Positions 50,655 through 60,964 of a DNA stretch of 64,000 nt are shown here, in pieces. Each line of letters starts with the position of its first letter. Positions within the stretch are counted from its first letter, which is position 1. The notes beneath the pieces are model-generated. The model saw only the letters and a program-made list of their open reading frames with translations. It ran no database searches and was not told the DNA's origin. A program made the translations under genes and the position numbers. The stretch spans positions 23,753,049 through 23,817,048 of the forward strand of contig CM044963.1 of assembly GCA_024516035.1 (NCBI GenBank). Direction: 5' to 3'. Source of the DNA: Bactericera cockerelli (lineage: Eukaryota > Arthropoda > Insecta > Hemiptera > Triozidae).

Positions 50655-52164
50655 GTACCTTCAAATAATTTGTGTCGCATATAACGTATATTCTTCCTCT
50701 TTTACTTTGCCTTTTCCCAAACCTACTTGGGGTCGGCAAAAAAAATCTCAAATATTAATTTCAAATAGGTATGTATATTAGTTCTACTTGAATAGCAGTC
50801 GTGATTTTTTAGGGCGAAACTGATAGATATTTTTGTTATACCTCTGAGGACTTACGTCTAGATTTTGCGTATTGCTTTAAATTTTAACTTAAAATTTCTG
50901 ACTCGAACTAGTAATCTCGATTTTTTTTTTACTAATTTCGCCACAAATCCCATTTTTTAGTTTGGCCCTAAAAACCCTGTGATGGGCAATTTTCTGAGAC
51001 ACCCGACATTATGTATAGAATCTATAATATGTATAGAATCTCTCATCTGATGAGCTCCTCAGCAGATGTGAAGAACTTTAAATTGTGAGAATTACGAACC
51101 GCAATTTCTCGGTAAGTATATGATTATAATGAACATCAATATTTATGGAAGAACGTTATTGAAGCACGAAAAAAAAAAAAAAAAAAAAAAAAAAAAGCAA
51201 CATGGTCAAATTAATATCGTAATGAAATATTTCACACAAATATCTCACGATTTTTATTTCTCCTTACCCGGCCAAAGCTGGTGTGAGGCCATCTTTGGCG
51301 ATGTAGAGCAAAACTTTTTACATTGATGTGCAAAGTACCTACCTACTTTTATACAGGGTGTTTATAAAATATTTTTTTTCTTATCAGGCACTGTGATACT
51401 GTGGCACAACAGGTCGTTCGTGCCGAATAATAATTTGGGATCTTCAAAAGCAAAAGGTTTGATTTTTTGTAGAATGTGTAGAATTGTGGATGGGACACTT
51501 CGGACAGTATTATTTTGAAAGATTCGTTTACCAATAAAACTACTTTTTTTGACATCAGGAGAGTCAGTAATACGTCCGCTGAAATACAGGGTGTAATAGT
51601 TTTGAACCTTGCACCCTACCAGCTCCGCCCCTGATAAGGTTTTTGAAAAATTTAAAAGCTCATTATACTTAGCCTGATTTGGACTTTAATTATTAACAGG
51701 AATAAAAAATATAGCATTCTATTTAAAATTCGCGAGAAAAATGAAAAAATATGGCCTAAAGGCCGGAAGAGCCGAACGGGGCCTAAAATAAGTATGACTA
51801 CAGGATGGCACTTAGAACTTTACAGAATTGAAAACTCCGTCGCGTTCAAAAGTTACGAGGGGGTGGCCACCTTTTCTGAAACATACTGTATGTATACATA
51901 TATCATTGTATACAGCCACACTGTGTTCGTGAGATACTGTACCTACGTGTGTGAGGAATGCCATTAATTATGTCAATAAGAATAGTTGCAAGTTGTAAAC
52001 GCAAATTCCATTGTTGCATTTGTTACATTGGTATGTTATTTGGTACGTGACTTTACTAACTTGATGCCTTACTTGTAAATTAATAATTCATTAAAAAATT
52101 ATAGTAGTGAGTGCCTTTGATATGAATTATTTTTTTAAGTATTGACTAACGTTCATTATTTAAC
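50655..52164. other. AT-rich DNA with CAGGGTG-type ends
   Basis: An RTE-like scrap (CTTTTCCCAAACCTACTTGG) lies at about 50710. A poly-A of about 27 nt is at 51170-51196. ATACAGGGTGTTTATAAAAT (51352) and ATACAGGGTGTAATAGTTTT (51584) are unpaired ends of foldback-type elements. No supported gene; frames at 51120 and 51349 are low-complexity or chance. Confidence 0.45.
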
Positions 52165-52472
52165 TGAGCGCGTAATTAGCTCAGTGCACTCGCTTGCCAT
52201 GCGGAAGGTCCCGGGTTCGATCCCCCTTGCCGACAAAAATTTGTATTCTTAAATTAGTTACAGTCGTTTGTAAAGGATACTTTCCTGTGGACTCGTGTTG
52301 ACTTAGCACCTAATTGGGAAGTATTGTGTCACTTCTCGCCCATCAGAGGGGAAGCATACTACGGGATGGGCAGGCTACAACACAAAACACAAGAGTCTAC
52401 AGTATAGCTGCGGTTTCATGGCTACGAAACAAAAACGGCTGTGAAACACTCATCTTTAAAAAAAAAAAAAAA
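52165..52472 (+). mobile_element. SINE family F, full length
   Basis: GAGCGCGTAATTAGCTCAGT, CTTGCCATGC (Gly-GCC-like loop), GGTCCCGGGTTCGATCCCCC, then TTGGGAAGTATTGTGTCACT, CATACTACGGGATGGGCAGG and a poly-A tail. It defines the family end at about 52472. Confidence 0.87.
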
Positions 52473-52717
52473 TCTGTGTTGATCATGACATGATTCATGT
52501 GATATCACACGTACTCAAAATGAGCTTCTTTGTCCCTTTGTTACAAAAAATTGAAAAAAAAAAAAAAATTGGACAAGATTTTTTTTAAGTTACAAATCTA
52601 GCAGACACTGCAATTAATGAAATCAGCATGAACCACAAAAAGTCAGCATAAACCAATGAATTGAAAAAACCAGGATATTCTTCAGGATAAACCCAGCAGT
52701 TGAAGTTTCACTTAACA

Positions 52718-52863
52718 CTTAGACGACCGCGTGTACCACCGGTGGTACACGCGTGTCTGTGCGGAATGGACCGGGTGTACCACCGGTGGTACACAAATGC
52801 ACTACGTCTAAACATCGCCGGTCCCACGGGAGAATTCACTAAAAACCATGCCGGTCGTCTAAG
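52718..52863. mobile_element. 146-bp MITE with two perfect 20-bp palindromes
   Basis: The ends CTTAGACGACCG and CGGTCGTCTAAG are inverted. Inside, the 20-bp palindrome GTGTACCACCGGTGGTACAC occurs twice (about 52730-52749 and 52774-52793). It is GC-rich against AT-rich surroundings. The superfamily and target duplication are not resolved. Confidence 0.75.
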
Positions 52864-52916
52864 TTTTGTATATCTGTGTAAATATCATATAATCACTCAG
52901 GACGTAAACTAGATCT

Positions 52917-53149
52917 TTGCTCGGTTCTACGGATCTTGAAAAACACCTGAAAAACACGAAACCAGGGATTGGGATTTTTTTTTTCACGGTAATTTTTTTT
53001 GTAATATACACCATTACAAAAAATACAACACCTCTGTTTGGCGAGCAAAACCCTCGATTTACTGCTCGAGCGCTGATTTCATGAATCCTTTTGGAACTAA
53101 GTTTCCTAATCCCCGGTTTCGTGTTTTTCAAGATCCGTAGAACCGAGCA
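52917..53149. mobile_element. About 233-bp MITE with 40-bp inverted ends
   Basis: TGCTCGGTTCTACGGATCTT GAAAAACAC at the left mirrors GTGTTTTTCAAGATCCGTAG AACCGAGCA at the right, differing by a short duplication (CTGAAAAACAC). The interior is non-coding; the frame at 52859-53131 is an artefact. Confidence 0.78.
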
Positions 53150-53275
53150 CTAGTGTCCAAAGGCTCCATGACCAATTGATACGAGTGTAACGAAAATACG
53201 GTATACAAAATGGATGTCTAACACCATCACATGTAATGGCTATATAGGTTCCCGTCATGTCCAATCAAAGATCCT

Positions 53276-53448
53276 GGTAGCGTAGGGATCCGTTGGTGCG
53301 AATCCCACCCAGTGCATGAATTTTTCCTCGATAATTTGAGTATGTGACAACATTATAAAAAGACTCTGCGGGTTAGGTGGTAGAAAATGCTTTGAGCATT
53401 AACTTCGCCTGGTGGTTACCTTCCACTAAAGAGTATTATTATTATTAT
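53276..53448 (+). mobile_element. SINE family C, 5' truncated
   Basis: GGTAGCGTAGGGATCCGTTG, CGAATCCCACCCAGTGCATG, GACTCTGCGGGTTAGGTGGT and CCTTCCACTAAAGAGTATTA with an ATT tail. Confidence 0.82.
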
Positions 53449-53818
53449 CCTGACATGTCCGAATGCTACTTACTATCTTACCATGTTCATTTGATAACAT
53501 GAAAACACACTAACACAGTATACAAAATAGATGCCCAACACCATCACCAGAACAGAAACAACACTTGAGATAATAAATAGTCACTCTAGAGTAGATGGTA
53601 GCCCACAGACCATGACTGTTCTAAAAGCAAATCCCAAAGAGGTGGGATGTAATGATATGTTTTGGTCTTCAGAATTCAGTCTTCAGTGAAGAATTAGATG
53701 AATTTAGACTGAACTGCGATGAACAACTAGGCAGAAGAACTTTTAGCCTCCTCATTCTCAATGGGTACACCCAGCACCCAACATGGTCAACCAGTGGTGA
53801 CGCGACGAAAAAATTCTC

Positions 53819-54074
53819 TCGACTCCTGGAGGTTGCTGGTTCAAGTCCCGGCTTCAGCGTAGATTTAGTAAAGCGAGTTTGAAGAATTGAGAAAAAGATA
53901 AACACTTGTCTTCACTCGACAGAAATTTGAAATATAAACAGTTATAATTATTAAGGAAATAAGTATAAAAGTTCTCAGAGTCGACATGTTTCGCCTACTC
54001 CAAGACAACTGTTTGAATAGTTGGGTTTGAATAGTTGTGACATCACGAAAGTGATCAACACAAGTATGATAGCA
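53819..54074 (+). mobile_element. SINE family A interrupted by about 140 bp
   Basis: The first part (53819-53884: CTGGTTCAAGTCCCGGCTTC ... AAGCGAGTTTGA) and second part (54022-54074: TTTGAATAGTTGTGACATCA, CGAAAGTGATCAACACAAGT) are split by unrelated AT-rich DNA. GTTTGAA occurs at both borders. The paired frames at 53652 and 53669 are chance. Confidence 0.72.
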
Positions 54075-54108
54075 TTCACAAGGTTCCCCCCTTAAAAAGG
54101 TTTATACG

Positions 54109-54480
54109 GTAGAACCCGCATATAAGAGAACTCAAGGGACCAATTTTTTCTTTTATCCAGGTTTCTCTTATAAACAGGTTATTTTCTCTCAAAGAAGGTA
54201 CATTAGACTGGAAATCGTTCTCATATATCCAGGTTTCTCTTATATCCAGTTCTTCTTTATCCAGGTTTCTCTTATATCCAGATTTCTCTTATATCCAGCT
54301 CTTCTTTATCCCGGTTTCTCTTATATCCAGGTTTCTCCTATATTTAGGTTTCTCTTATATCCAGGTTTGTATCCAGGTTTCTCTTATATCCAGTTCTTCT
54401 TTATCCAGGTTTCTCTTATATCCAGTTCTTCTTTATCCAGGTTTCTCTTATATCCAGTTCTTCTTTATCCAGGTTCGACT
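54109..54480 (+). repeat. About 32-bp array grown from a pogo-like end
   Basis: GGTAGAACCCGCATATAAGA starts like the pogo-type ends at 5131 and 29788. It continues into many units of TTCTTCTTTATCCAGG and TTTCTCTTATATCCAG. The unit wording (CTCTTATA) is the complement of the TATAAGAG in the terminal sequence. Confidence 0.75.
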
Positions 54481-54596
54481 GTGTTTATAGTATTCCCGCC
54501 TGATGGCTAGATGAGATGTTCCGCAGCTCTAGTTTCTCGACAGCCGCTACTGAATAAACTCATGTGAGACATGTGGTGCCGGGATAGGCTGTGATT

Positions 54597-54800
54597 GTAC
54601 CACATGGGCCGCTGTGCACATGTATACAGGGTGTCTCAAGTTCTACACGGGCCGCTGTGTATCAAATACATACCTACAGGGTGTCTCAAGTTCGATATGG
54701 GTCGCTGTGTATCAAATACATACGGGGTGTCTCAAGTTCTACACGGGCTCTGTGTATCAAATGCATACAGGGTGTCTCAAATTCTACCTGAGCCGCTGTG
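54597..54800. repeat. 46-50-bp tandem repeat containing a CAGGGTG end motif
   Basis: ACAGGGTGTCTCAAGTTCTA, CACGGGCCGCTGTGTATCAA and ATACATAC recur in four units (starts near 54627, 54677, 54723 and 54768). Three overlapping open frames here (54591-54933) are repeat-driven. Confidence 0.85.
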
Positions 54801-54842
54801 TACCCTGGATCACGAAGGTTCTAATTTGATGGTCACGCGTCC

Positions 54843-54895
54843 CAAATACGGTGGACGTTGCATAACTTCAGTGACAGAACGAGAAATGTTGTTTT
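54843..54895 (-). mobile_element. 5S-SINE head scrap
   Basis: The minus strand reads TCTCGTTCTGTCACTGAAGT TATGCAACGTCC, the 5S-derived A-box region of family H, without the body. Confidence 0.55.
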
Positions 54896-55354
54896 CAAAG
54901 TGCCATCGAAACTGTCTGGCCATAAGTGTGTGAATCACAACAATTTCACATGATTTAAACCATTATTGTCTTTGAGTGTATGTTAAATTTCATTGTAATT
55001 GACATAAATAAATTTAAAAAATAATTTAATCAGCATTCGAACCACCGACCTTCGGGTTCAGGATTGTGCTAATGAGGTTTTCCTTAACTTTATTAGGGAG
55101 GACCGTGTTCATATTGATTGAACATTGTCCCAGATCAGACCTTATATTTAGGAACCACCTCTGGCCAAGTAGACAAGAAGAAGGACCATGATTTAGGAAC
55201 CACCTGTTGGTGTTCTTACTCTAGAATCCAATCTTGTTGTTCTTCCTACACAAGAAACTAATCTCAAATAAGAGGTAAGGTCGAATGTAGGACCAAAATA
55301 TACAAAACACGATGTATTTTTTGGTGTTTTTTACCACATGTCTAAAAAAGTATA

Positions 55355-56015
55355 TTTATTAGCATTTTAACCGAACAAAGTGAGGTTCTATTTTAAACTG
55401 GGTACTGGACGATTTGGCTTTTGTTTGTCTGTCTATTTGTTTGTTCCGCGATAACTCCCGAGCCGATTCTTCGAAATTATCGAAATTTTGTAAACATGTT
55501 CATTGAGGGGAAAAGGGGCGCATTTCCATAAATAAACGCGCATTTTCACCTCTTCATCACTGTTTCTCCGTACCGGCAAATTTATGGTGTTTAAATATCA
55601 ATGTATAGATTGATTTTATATTATAGATGTGCATTTGTGCAATAAGGATGAATTTTTTATATTTCTAATTCGGGCGCCAGCCGCGGGGAAAAAAGAGCGA
55701 GTCCTAAAAATTGGAAGGGCGACACAAAAAATATTTATGTTTTTTGACCTAAATGACGTTTTTTCTCGAAATTTGAAGTGACGATCTATCAGCTCAAAGT
55801 GAGAAAGTTTTAAGCAAGGGTCTGAGCTTTCATTTGATATCGCATCGCAAAACTCTGATGAGCCGTTCTTTAGCAACACCGGGTAAGGACAAAAAATGGA
55901 TGGATGACACTATTTTTTCTCACTTTTCTGTGTGTGTGGTGGGTGTGATGTGTGTGAGTCTGTGAGTGTGTGTGAGTCTGATGGGCTGGCGAAGTGCCGC
56001 GTTTAACCCGCTAGT
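55355..56015 (+). repeat. Nonautonomous repeat with Helentron-like phrase (family N)
   Basis: AACCGAACAAAGTGAGGTTC, TGTCTGTCTATTTGTTTGTT and CGATAACTCCCGAGCCGATT follow the same general order as the Helentron-like families. GTGTGTG repeats lie at 55925-55975, and the end AACCCGCTAGTAAT carries a CTAGT that could be a Helitron-type 3' end. It is a single copy here. The 87-residue reverse frame is not supported. Confidence 0.4.
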
Positions 56016-56026
56016 AATAATATAAA

Positions 56027-56277
56027 TATACTAGCCGTTTGCCCGTGCTTTGCAACGGGACTAAATTTCAAATTTACTAAGGCATGGCCGTACTGCTGGA
56101 CAGCAATGCCTTTTTGAACTTTTTATAATTTTTCTGGACAAAGCGATAATGGTTTTGGGGGGGTCAATTCTGAGACATTTTTCGCTATCTCTTACCGTTT
56201 TGGCTAAACAACTCCGGACAAACAAACATAGGTAGGTAGGTAGGTAGTCCTTTTTTCTGTTTTATATATAGAGATCT
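56027..56277 (+). repeat. Retroelement-like repeat with GTAG tail
   Basis: TACTAGCCGTTTGCCCGTGC ... GGACAAACAAACATAGGTAG is the wording of a very common arthropod interspersed repeat beginning CTAGC-GTTGCCCG. The order of its class is uncertain. It ends in TATATATAGAGAT. Confidence 0.45.
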
Positions 56278-56627
56278 TCAGGCGCTTCATTTTGTATCCA
56301 CATCCGCTTTGTCGGATTTGCATGAAGCCTTCATTATTATTATTACTATTATTATTTTTATTAATATTATTATTTTGCTTAATGTCTCTCGAACATCCGA
56401 GGTCAATTGAGATGGTACGATGTCCCTGGTTTCCTATTTGGCGGCAGAGATTTCCATAAATCACAGAGGATACAATGGCCGGATACCACAGGGCACTACA
56501 CTGGGACAGTTTTAACAGACCTGTTGTTTTTTACGACCTAACTTATTCCGATAGGAAGGAAATGGGTATTTACTTAATGCATGATTACAAATGTAATATA
56601 TAAATAATATTGTTATTATAAATAAAT

Positions 56628-56879
56628 GAATGTGTGTTCTTTGTGTTGTTACATCAAAATTTTAGTGGGTAGCGCAGAATTATGAACTTTTTCTTTTTAT
56701 TTATTCTCGTGTATCTTTTGCCCATAATTCCGCCACTGGTCGCTTCTCACATCAAAGCAGCTACTCATTTTTCCTCACGAGGTATGAGTGGACCCCGAAT
56801 ATCCAAGTACCTACAGAGCAGAAAAAATCCTATGTGACCATAAGTGCAATACCTAGGGCGCTAACTCACCCACAGTGAC
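56628..56879 (-). mobile_element. SINE family G, head decayed
   Basis: The body is well matched (TTAGTGGGTAGCGCAGAATT, CCACTGGTCGCTTCTCACAT, GAGGTATGAGTGGACCCCGA). In the head the B-box part is deleted (between AAAAAATCC and TATGTGACC). Confidence 0.8.
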
Positions 56880-56889
56880 TACTTTATAA

Positions 56890-57033
56890 AGTTATCATAT
56901 TTGTGTTAATCGATTTCGTGATATCACACCTTCTCAATCTAGTTTTACTAAATCTACGCTGAAAACAGGACTTGAACCACCGTCCTCCAGGTTACAAGTC
57001 CGCCGCCTTATCGATTAAGCTACTGAAGTCGGT
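56890..57033 (-). mobile_element. SINE family A, full length
   Basis: ATCATATTTGTGTTAATCGA through GGACTTGAACCACCGTCCTC to GATTAAGCTACTGAAGTCGG. All parts are present with few changes. Confidence 0.87.
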
Positions 57034-57059
57034 ATAAATTTAATACATATAATACTTTC

Positions 57060-57273
57060 TACATACATAGTACATTATCTATATATATAACTCAAATCTG
57101 TGCGTGTCTGACTGGCTGACAATGTCCTCTTGGGGGTTGTCTGTCTACAATAACCCACACAATAACAGATATTAAAATTTTCATGAGATTTGACCCCCCC
57201 TAAACCACCGTCAAACTACCTAGAATTTAAAAAAAAATATATACATATATATATCTATTACCTACCTACCTAC
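57060..57273. repeat. Interspersed-repeat fragment
   Basis: CTCAAATCTGTGCGTGTCTG, TGGGGGTTGTCTGTCTACAA and TTTCATGAGATTTGACCCCC look like the left half of a repeat. The right half GGTTCGTAGCGAAGCACGGA to ACAGCTAGTA is at 57475-57510. The family E copy (57274-57436) lies between them, so it may be an insertion. Confidence 0.45.
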
Positions 57274-57436
57274 CAGTCTGGCTGGGGGACTATAAATATG
57301 AAGTAGACCAGCATTGGCTTGGTTCTGAAGGCCCTTGTCAATTATTAGCCTCCTTGTAAAGACAGTGGTAGAAGTGGTAAGTCATTCCTCCAGTGTCTGG
57401 CTACCATCGTTCACGATGACGCCACCCTATGATCAT
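57274..57436 (+). mobile_element. Family E element
   Basis: CAGTCTGGCTGGGGGACTAT, AAGTAGACCAGCATTGGCTT, GTCAATTATTAGCCTCCTTG and GACGCCACCCTATGATCATT. One 5' unit; the rest is complete. Confidence 0.8.
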
Positions 57437-57913
57437 TAGGTACCTACCATTTTCAAGATATCAGGATTTTCTGGTTCGTAGCGAAGCACGGAAGAAACAG
57501 CTAGTACATATCTAAAAATTGAGCCCTTAAAATGTGTACCAACCTACCAATACAAGAAGTAGACTTGAAGTAATGATATTTTTCGGTTCCAGGCGCGGTT
57601 AGCTCTTTGAGAAGGTTAAAAACCCACACCCCAAATCAGGATTACCTGAGTATCTAAGAATTTTTCCTGCCTTCAACCAAAAATATACAAGAAGTAGACC
57701 ACTTAAGTTCGCAAATGATTTTATCCTATTCTTTGGATTCAGCTTTGTATGAAAATGACCCACAACTCCTTGGGACTTGAAATTCTTGTTGTTTGTTCTA
57801 TTCGTCTATTTCTCTATTTGGGCTCAGGTCTAATGTATAATACACGTGTTGCTCGTATATCATGTAGTTACATTATGTTATAGATATTTATTCTATTTTT
57901 TTTTTTTTTTTTA
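57437..57913. other. AT-rich DNA, no gene seen
   Basis: No recognisable coding or repeat content apart from the repeat end at 57475-57510 and a T homopolymer at 57897-57912. Confidence 0.4.
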
Positions 57914-58163
57914 AGTGGGGTTTAACGTCGCTTTCAACTGCCATGGTCATATCACGACGGGGGTTTTACCCTCCATTCGCAGGAAACTCACAAACCTGCT
58001 ACTCACATTGACCTCACCCAGCCTGAGTGGGGCCGGGAAAAGCCAGCGTCACGAGAATTAGAATTTGAATGGTCACCCATCCAAGTCGTAACCTCGCTGG
58101 ATGTCGCTTAACTTCGGTGTTCTGAAGGGAACCGGTGTATTCAACATGCCATCGATGCTGGCT
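57914..58163 (-). mobile_element. SINE family H, 5S rRNA-headed, best full-length copy
   Basis: The minus strand reads AAGCCAGCATCGATGGCATG, CACCGAAGTTAAGCGACATC, TACGACTTGGATGGGTGACC (5S internal promoter), then GTGACGCTGGCTT closing the 5S part. The body is CCCCACTCAGGCTGGGTGAG and GTGAGTTTCCTGCGAATGGA; the tail GTCGTGATATGACCATGGCA and AGCGACGTTAAACCCCACTT, followed by poly-A (seen as T's at 57897). It defines the family (about 250 bp). Confidence 0.92.
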
Positions 58164-58509
58164 TTATTCTATTTTATTTACTATGCTATTCTATTAATAG
58201 GTATTGTGTTGATAGGAAGGAGCGTCTGTTATGAATGGTACTTCAGAATTCTATGGCAGCCTCTTCCTATTCATCCTTGATCTTCTGGCTCTAGTATAAT
58301 AAATTATAATACACCTAGTAGATAATACATACTCGTAATTATAAGCACTGGTGTGGATAAAGGAGGTATTATAGGGTTCACAAACCACTACACTTACAAT
58401 AACACTAAGGAGCCCTAAACATTGCATGTGGGCACCCAAGAGGTTCAATACCATTTCAATTTGTCCACCACCATGACACAACATAATGTTCGTGGATTCC
58501 ACGAAGCGA
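58164..58509. other. AT-rich DNA, no gene seen
   Basis: The 101-residue minus frame (58251-58556) overlaps the next SINE and has no domain. Confidence 0.4.
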
Positions 58510-58652
58510 TTTATCATATTTGTGTTAATCACAATCTTGATATCGCAACTACTCAAACCAGCTTTACCAAATCTTTGCTTGACATGGGACTTGAACCACC
58601 GATCTCCAAATTAAAATTCTGCCGCCTTATCGACCAAGCTACTGAGGTCGGT
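58510..58652 (-). mobile_element. SINE family A, full length
   Basis: TTATCATATTTGTGTTAATC through ACTTGAACCACCGATCTCCA to CGACCAAGCTACTGAGGTCG. The anticodon-loop region is mutated (AAATTAAAATT). Confidence 0.85.
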
Positions 58653-59299
58653 GATTGTAAGAAGTAATTAAAATACTGAACCCTATGGACCTATCCAATA
58701 AAAACATAATATTATTTTCAATTGATTCTTCTACCGGCACAGTCTATGGAGGTACATATTAGAAAATTTCCCAGGAACACACACGCACGCACACGACACA
58801 CGTCGAACACACAATTGACAATTTTCAAATCGCAAAGTAGTTAAAAGGCCAAAAAAATTACAAAGTAGTCAAAAAATAGGTATAACGTTATACTGTTATA
58901 CACTTTTACAACTTAGTAAATATTTACAGTTTTTGTGTCTGTCTATCTGTTAAGTGTAACACCTATTATGCTTCACGTGTTCACAACATTACTGCTGATG
59001 TTGTCATCTCCGTCATGGGTTTCAAAACACTCAGACCTGTGTTGACAATAAATTCCATCACGTTCCATAAACATGAACAAAAACCATTATTGAATACAAT
59101 GGAGTCAATGGACAATGTCAAAACAGCACACTCCAATACCCCACATACTGCTGAAATTAAACGAAGATGATGATAATGTTGTGGATATTGTTGTTGATGA
59201 TTAGTTAGGTGCATGGTGATGGTAAAGAAAAACCTATTAAAATAAAGTCAAACACACTACCCCACACAATGACAAAACACACTGTATTATTATGCATTA
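58653..59299. other. AT-rich DNA, no gene seen
   Basis: Only a short CACACGCACGC stretch at about 58780 and chance frames. Confidence 0.4.
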
Positions 59300-59478
59300 T
59301 TATTATTAAATTCTTTATTAAAAGGACATACAAATATGTACAAACAAATAATGGTAAAAATTAAAATAAAAAAATGACAATATAAGCAAAAAATAATAAA
59401 CAATATTGATAAAACATATAAATATGGCCTAACTAAAGGGCGGGATCATTGCCTATGGCAGTCTCTTCCACCGAACCC
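59300..59478 (-). mobile_element. Family J LINE 3' end
   Basis: ATTATTATTAAATTCTTTAT tail, GGCCTAACTAAAGGGCGGGA and TGGCAGTCTCTTCCACCGAA. It is followed at 59490-59600 by a short minisatellite of CACAATGACAAAACACACTC units. Confidence 0.68.
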
Positions 59479-60018
59479 TTAATAAAGTCTAATACCCTAC
59501 ACAATGACAAAGCACAGTCTAATACCCCAGACAATGACAATATCCCTCTCAATGACAAAACACACTCTAATATCCATCACAATGACAAAACACACTCTCT
59601 TGGTTGATTTATCAACGGACAAAAAAGAGATGGACTTATCATAGATTCTAGAAATTTTAATCAGGCCTGTACCTAATGTTGGTCCGATCGACATTAAAGT
59701 ACCGATTAAAAAATTCATCAACTATTATCAACTTTGTAACGAAAATTAAATATTAAAAGACCTAGTAAAAGCTTATTTAGCTAATCATTATTTATGTGAC
59801 CATTAAGTCTGATTATGCAATTGGGCCTATAATGAGTTGGTAAGTACTTAGTTGATGATATTGATAATAATGAGAACAGTATTACAATAACAAAACATGA
59901 TTACTGTCAACAATACTGTTGTTACATAATGAAGAGCATTGTGAGTACCTCATGTTTTCTTAACCCTTTAGATGCTTTAGTATGAGAATACTGAAGGATA
60001 CAGTAATAAAAAAAGAGA

Positions 60019-60123
60019 CCGACCTCAGTAGCTCGTACTAGGAACGTAGAGGTCGATGGTTCAGCAGGCCCCGAGTACGGCGAAAATTTATAAAGACGAG
60101 CTTGAGTAATTCTGGCATCACAA
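60019..60123 (+). mobile_element. SINE family A, strongly diverged
   Basis: GACCGACCTCAGTAGCTCGT, AGAGGTCGATGGTTCAGCAG and AGACGAGCTTGAGTAATTCT keep the family order with a deletion in the head. Confidence 0.6.
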
Positions 60124-60266
60124 GCCCTACTGCCCCTAATAGGCAAAACGCTTGGAATGGTGCCAAAGAAGGACCAAAAACCACACCCTGAGCCGAACCT
60201 CTATCATATCCTCCACACATCGTTGGAGTTGAATCAAAAAGATTTTCCTCATTAAAAATAAAAAAA

Positions 60267-60964
60267 CACTGCCAATTATGGACACAATACTTCCTCGTGA
60301 TTGTTTCACATTGTGTATACGTGCGAATTTTGAGTTTTTATACTAAATTACTTGTATCTCCAAAACGGCTGCACCGATTTTTTTCAAATTTGTTTTATAA
60401 GGTAAAAAACCGTTTTTTCTACATTCTATATTCTACAAAAAATTCTGAATCGGCAAGTCGTGGTTCTTATTTTTTGACTTTATTGTCCAAAATTTCGGAT
60501 TTTCTTAAAAATCAGAGTCAAATTAAAATTAATTTAAAAATAAATATAAATAACCTATGTAAAACAATAATATGCATATTCTTACAAAATTTCATCGAAA
60601 TTGGGTGTACCGTTCACGAGATATAAGCGTTTAAGTAAAAAGTTAGTGGTCAGGCGCATGGTCTCTTTCACCCAGAACCGCTGGTATGAATTCGATGAAT
60701 TCAAAATGGGACCATCTACAGAATGTCTCCTAGCTGTGTGTAAAATTTCATCAAAATCGGTCGAGTAGTTTCCGAGATTTGCGCGTTAGAAGGAATCGTT
60801 TTAACAGACAGACCGACAGACGGACACAAAACCAAATTTACTCGGTAGGTTATGAAACGTCCAGAAATATGAAAAAAATTGAAATCGGAGCAAAAAAATA
60901 TTTTTTTTTACAAAAACGAACACAATTACTTCCGATTTCTAATATTAGAAATTTCTCGGAAGTA
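60267..60964 (+). mobile_element. Helentron/DINE-like family 1, full-length copy
   Basis: CACTGCCAATTATGGACACA to TTCCGATTTCTAATATTAGA..CGGAAGTA, flanked by A runs on both sides. It has a single extra T in CACAATTACTTCCG. The internal GACAGACC repeat is short. Third near-full copy in the window; its internal frames (60297-60626, 60779-61033) mirror those of 5824 and are non-coding. Confidence 0.7.

Noticed and set aside
53652..53905. Overlapping 76- and 78-codon frames on both strands
   Set aside because: Both run into the SINE A sequence at 53819 and lack any conserved domain.
55990..56015. Definite Helitron 3' end (CTAGT)
   Set aside because: CTAG occurs at the likely end, but I could not find a convincing 3' hairpin of the usual form or a 5' TC end, so it is only listed as a possible clue.
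57914..58163. Possible 5S rRNA gene
   Set aside because: Only the first 115 bp are 5S-like, with substitutions, and the same 5S-plus-body structure recurs elsewhere. It is a 5S-derived SINE.
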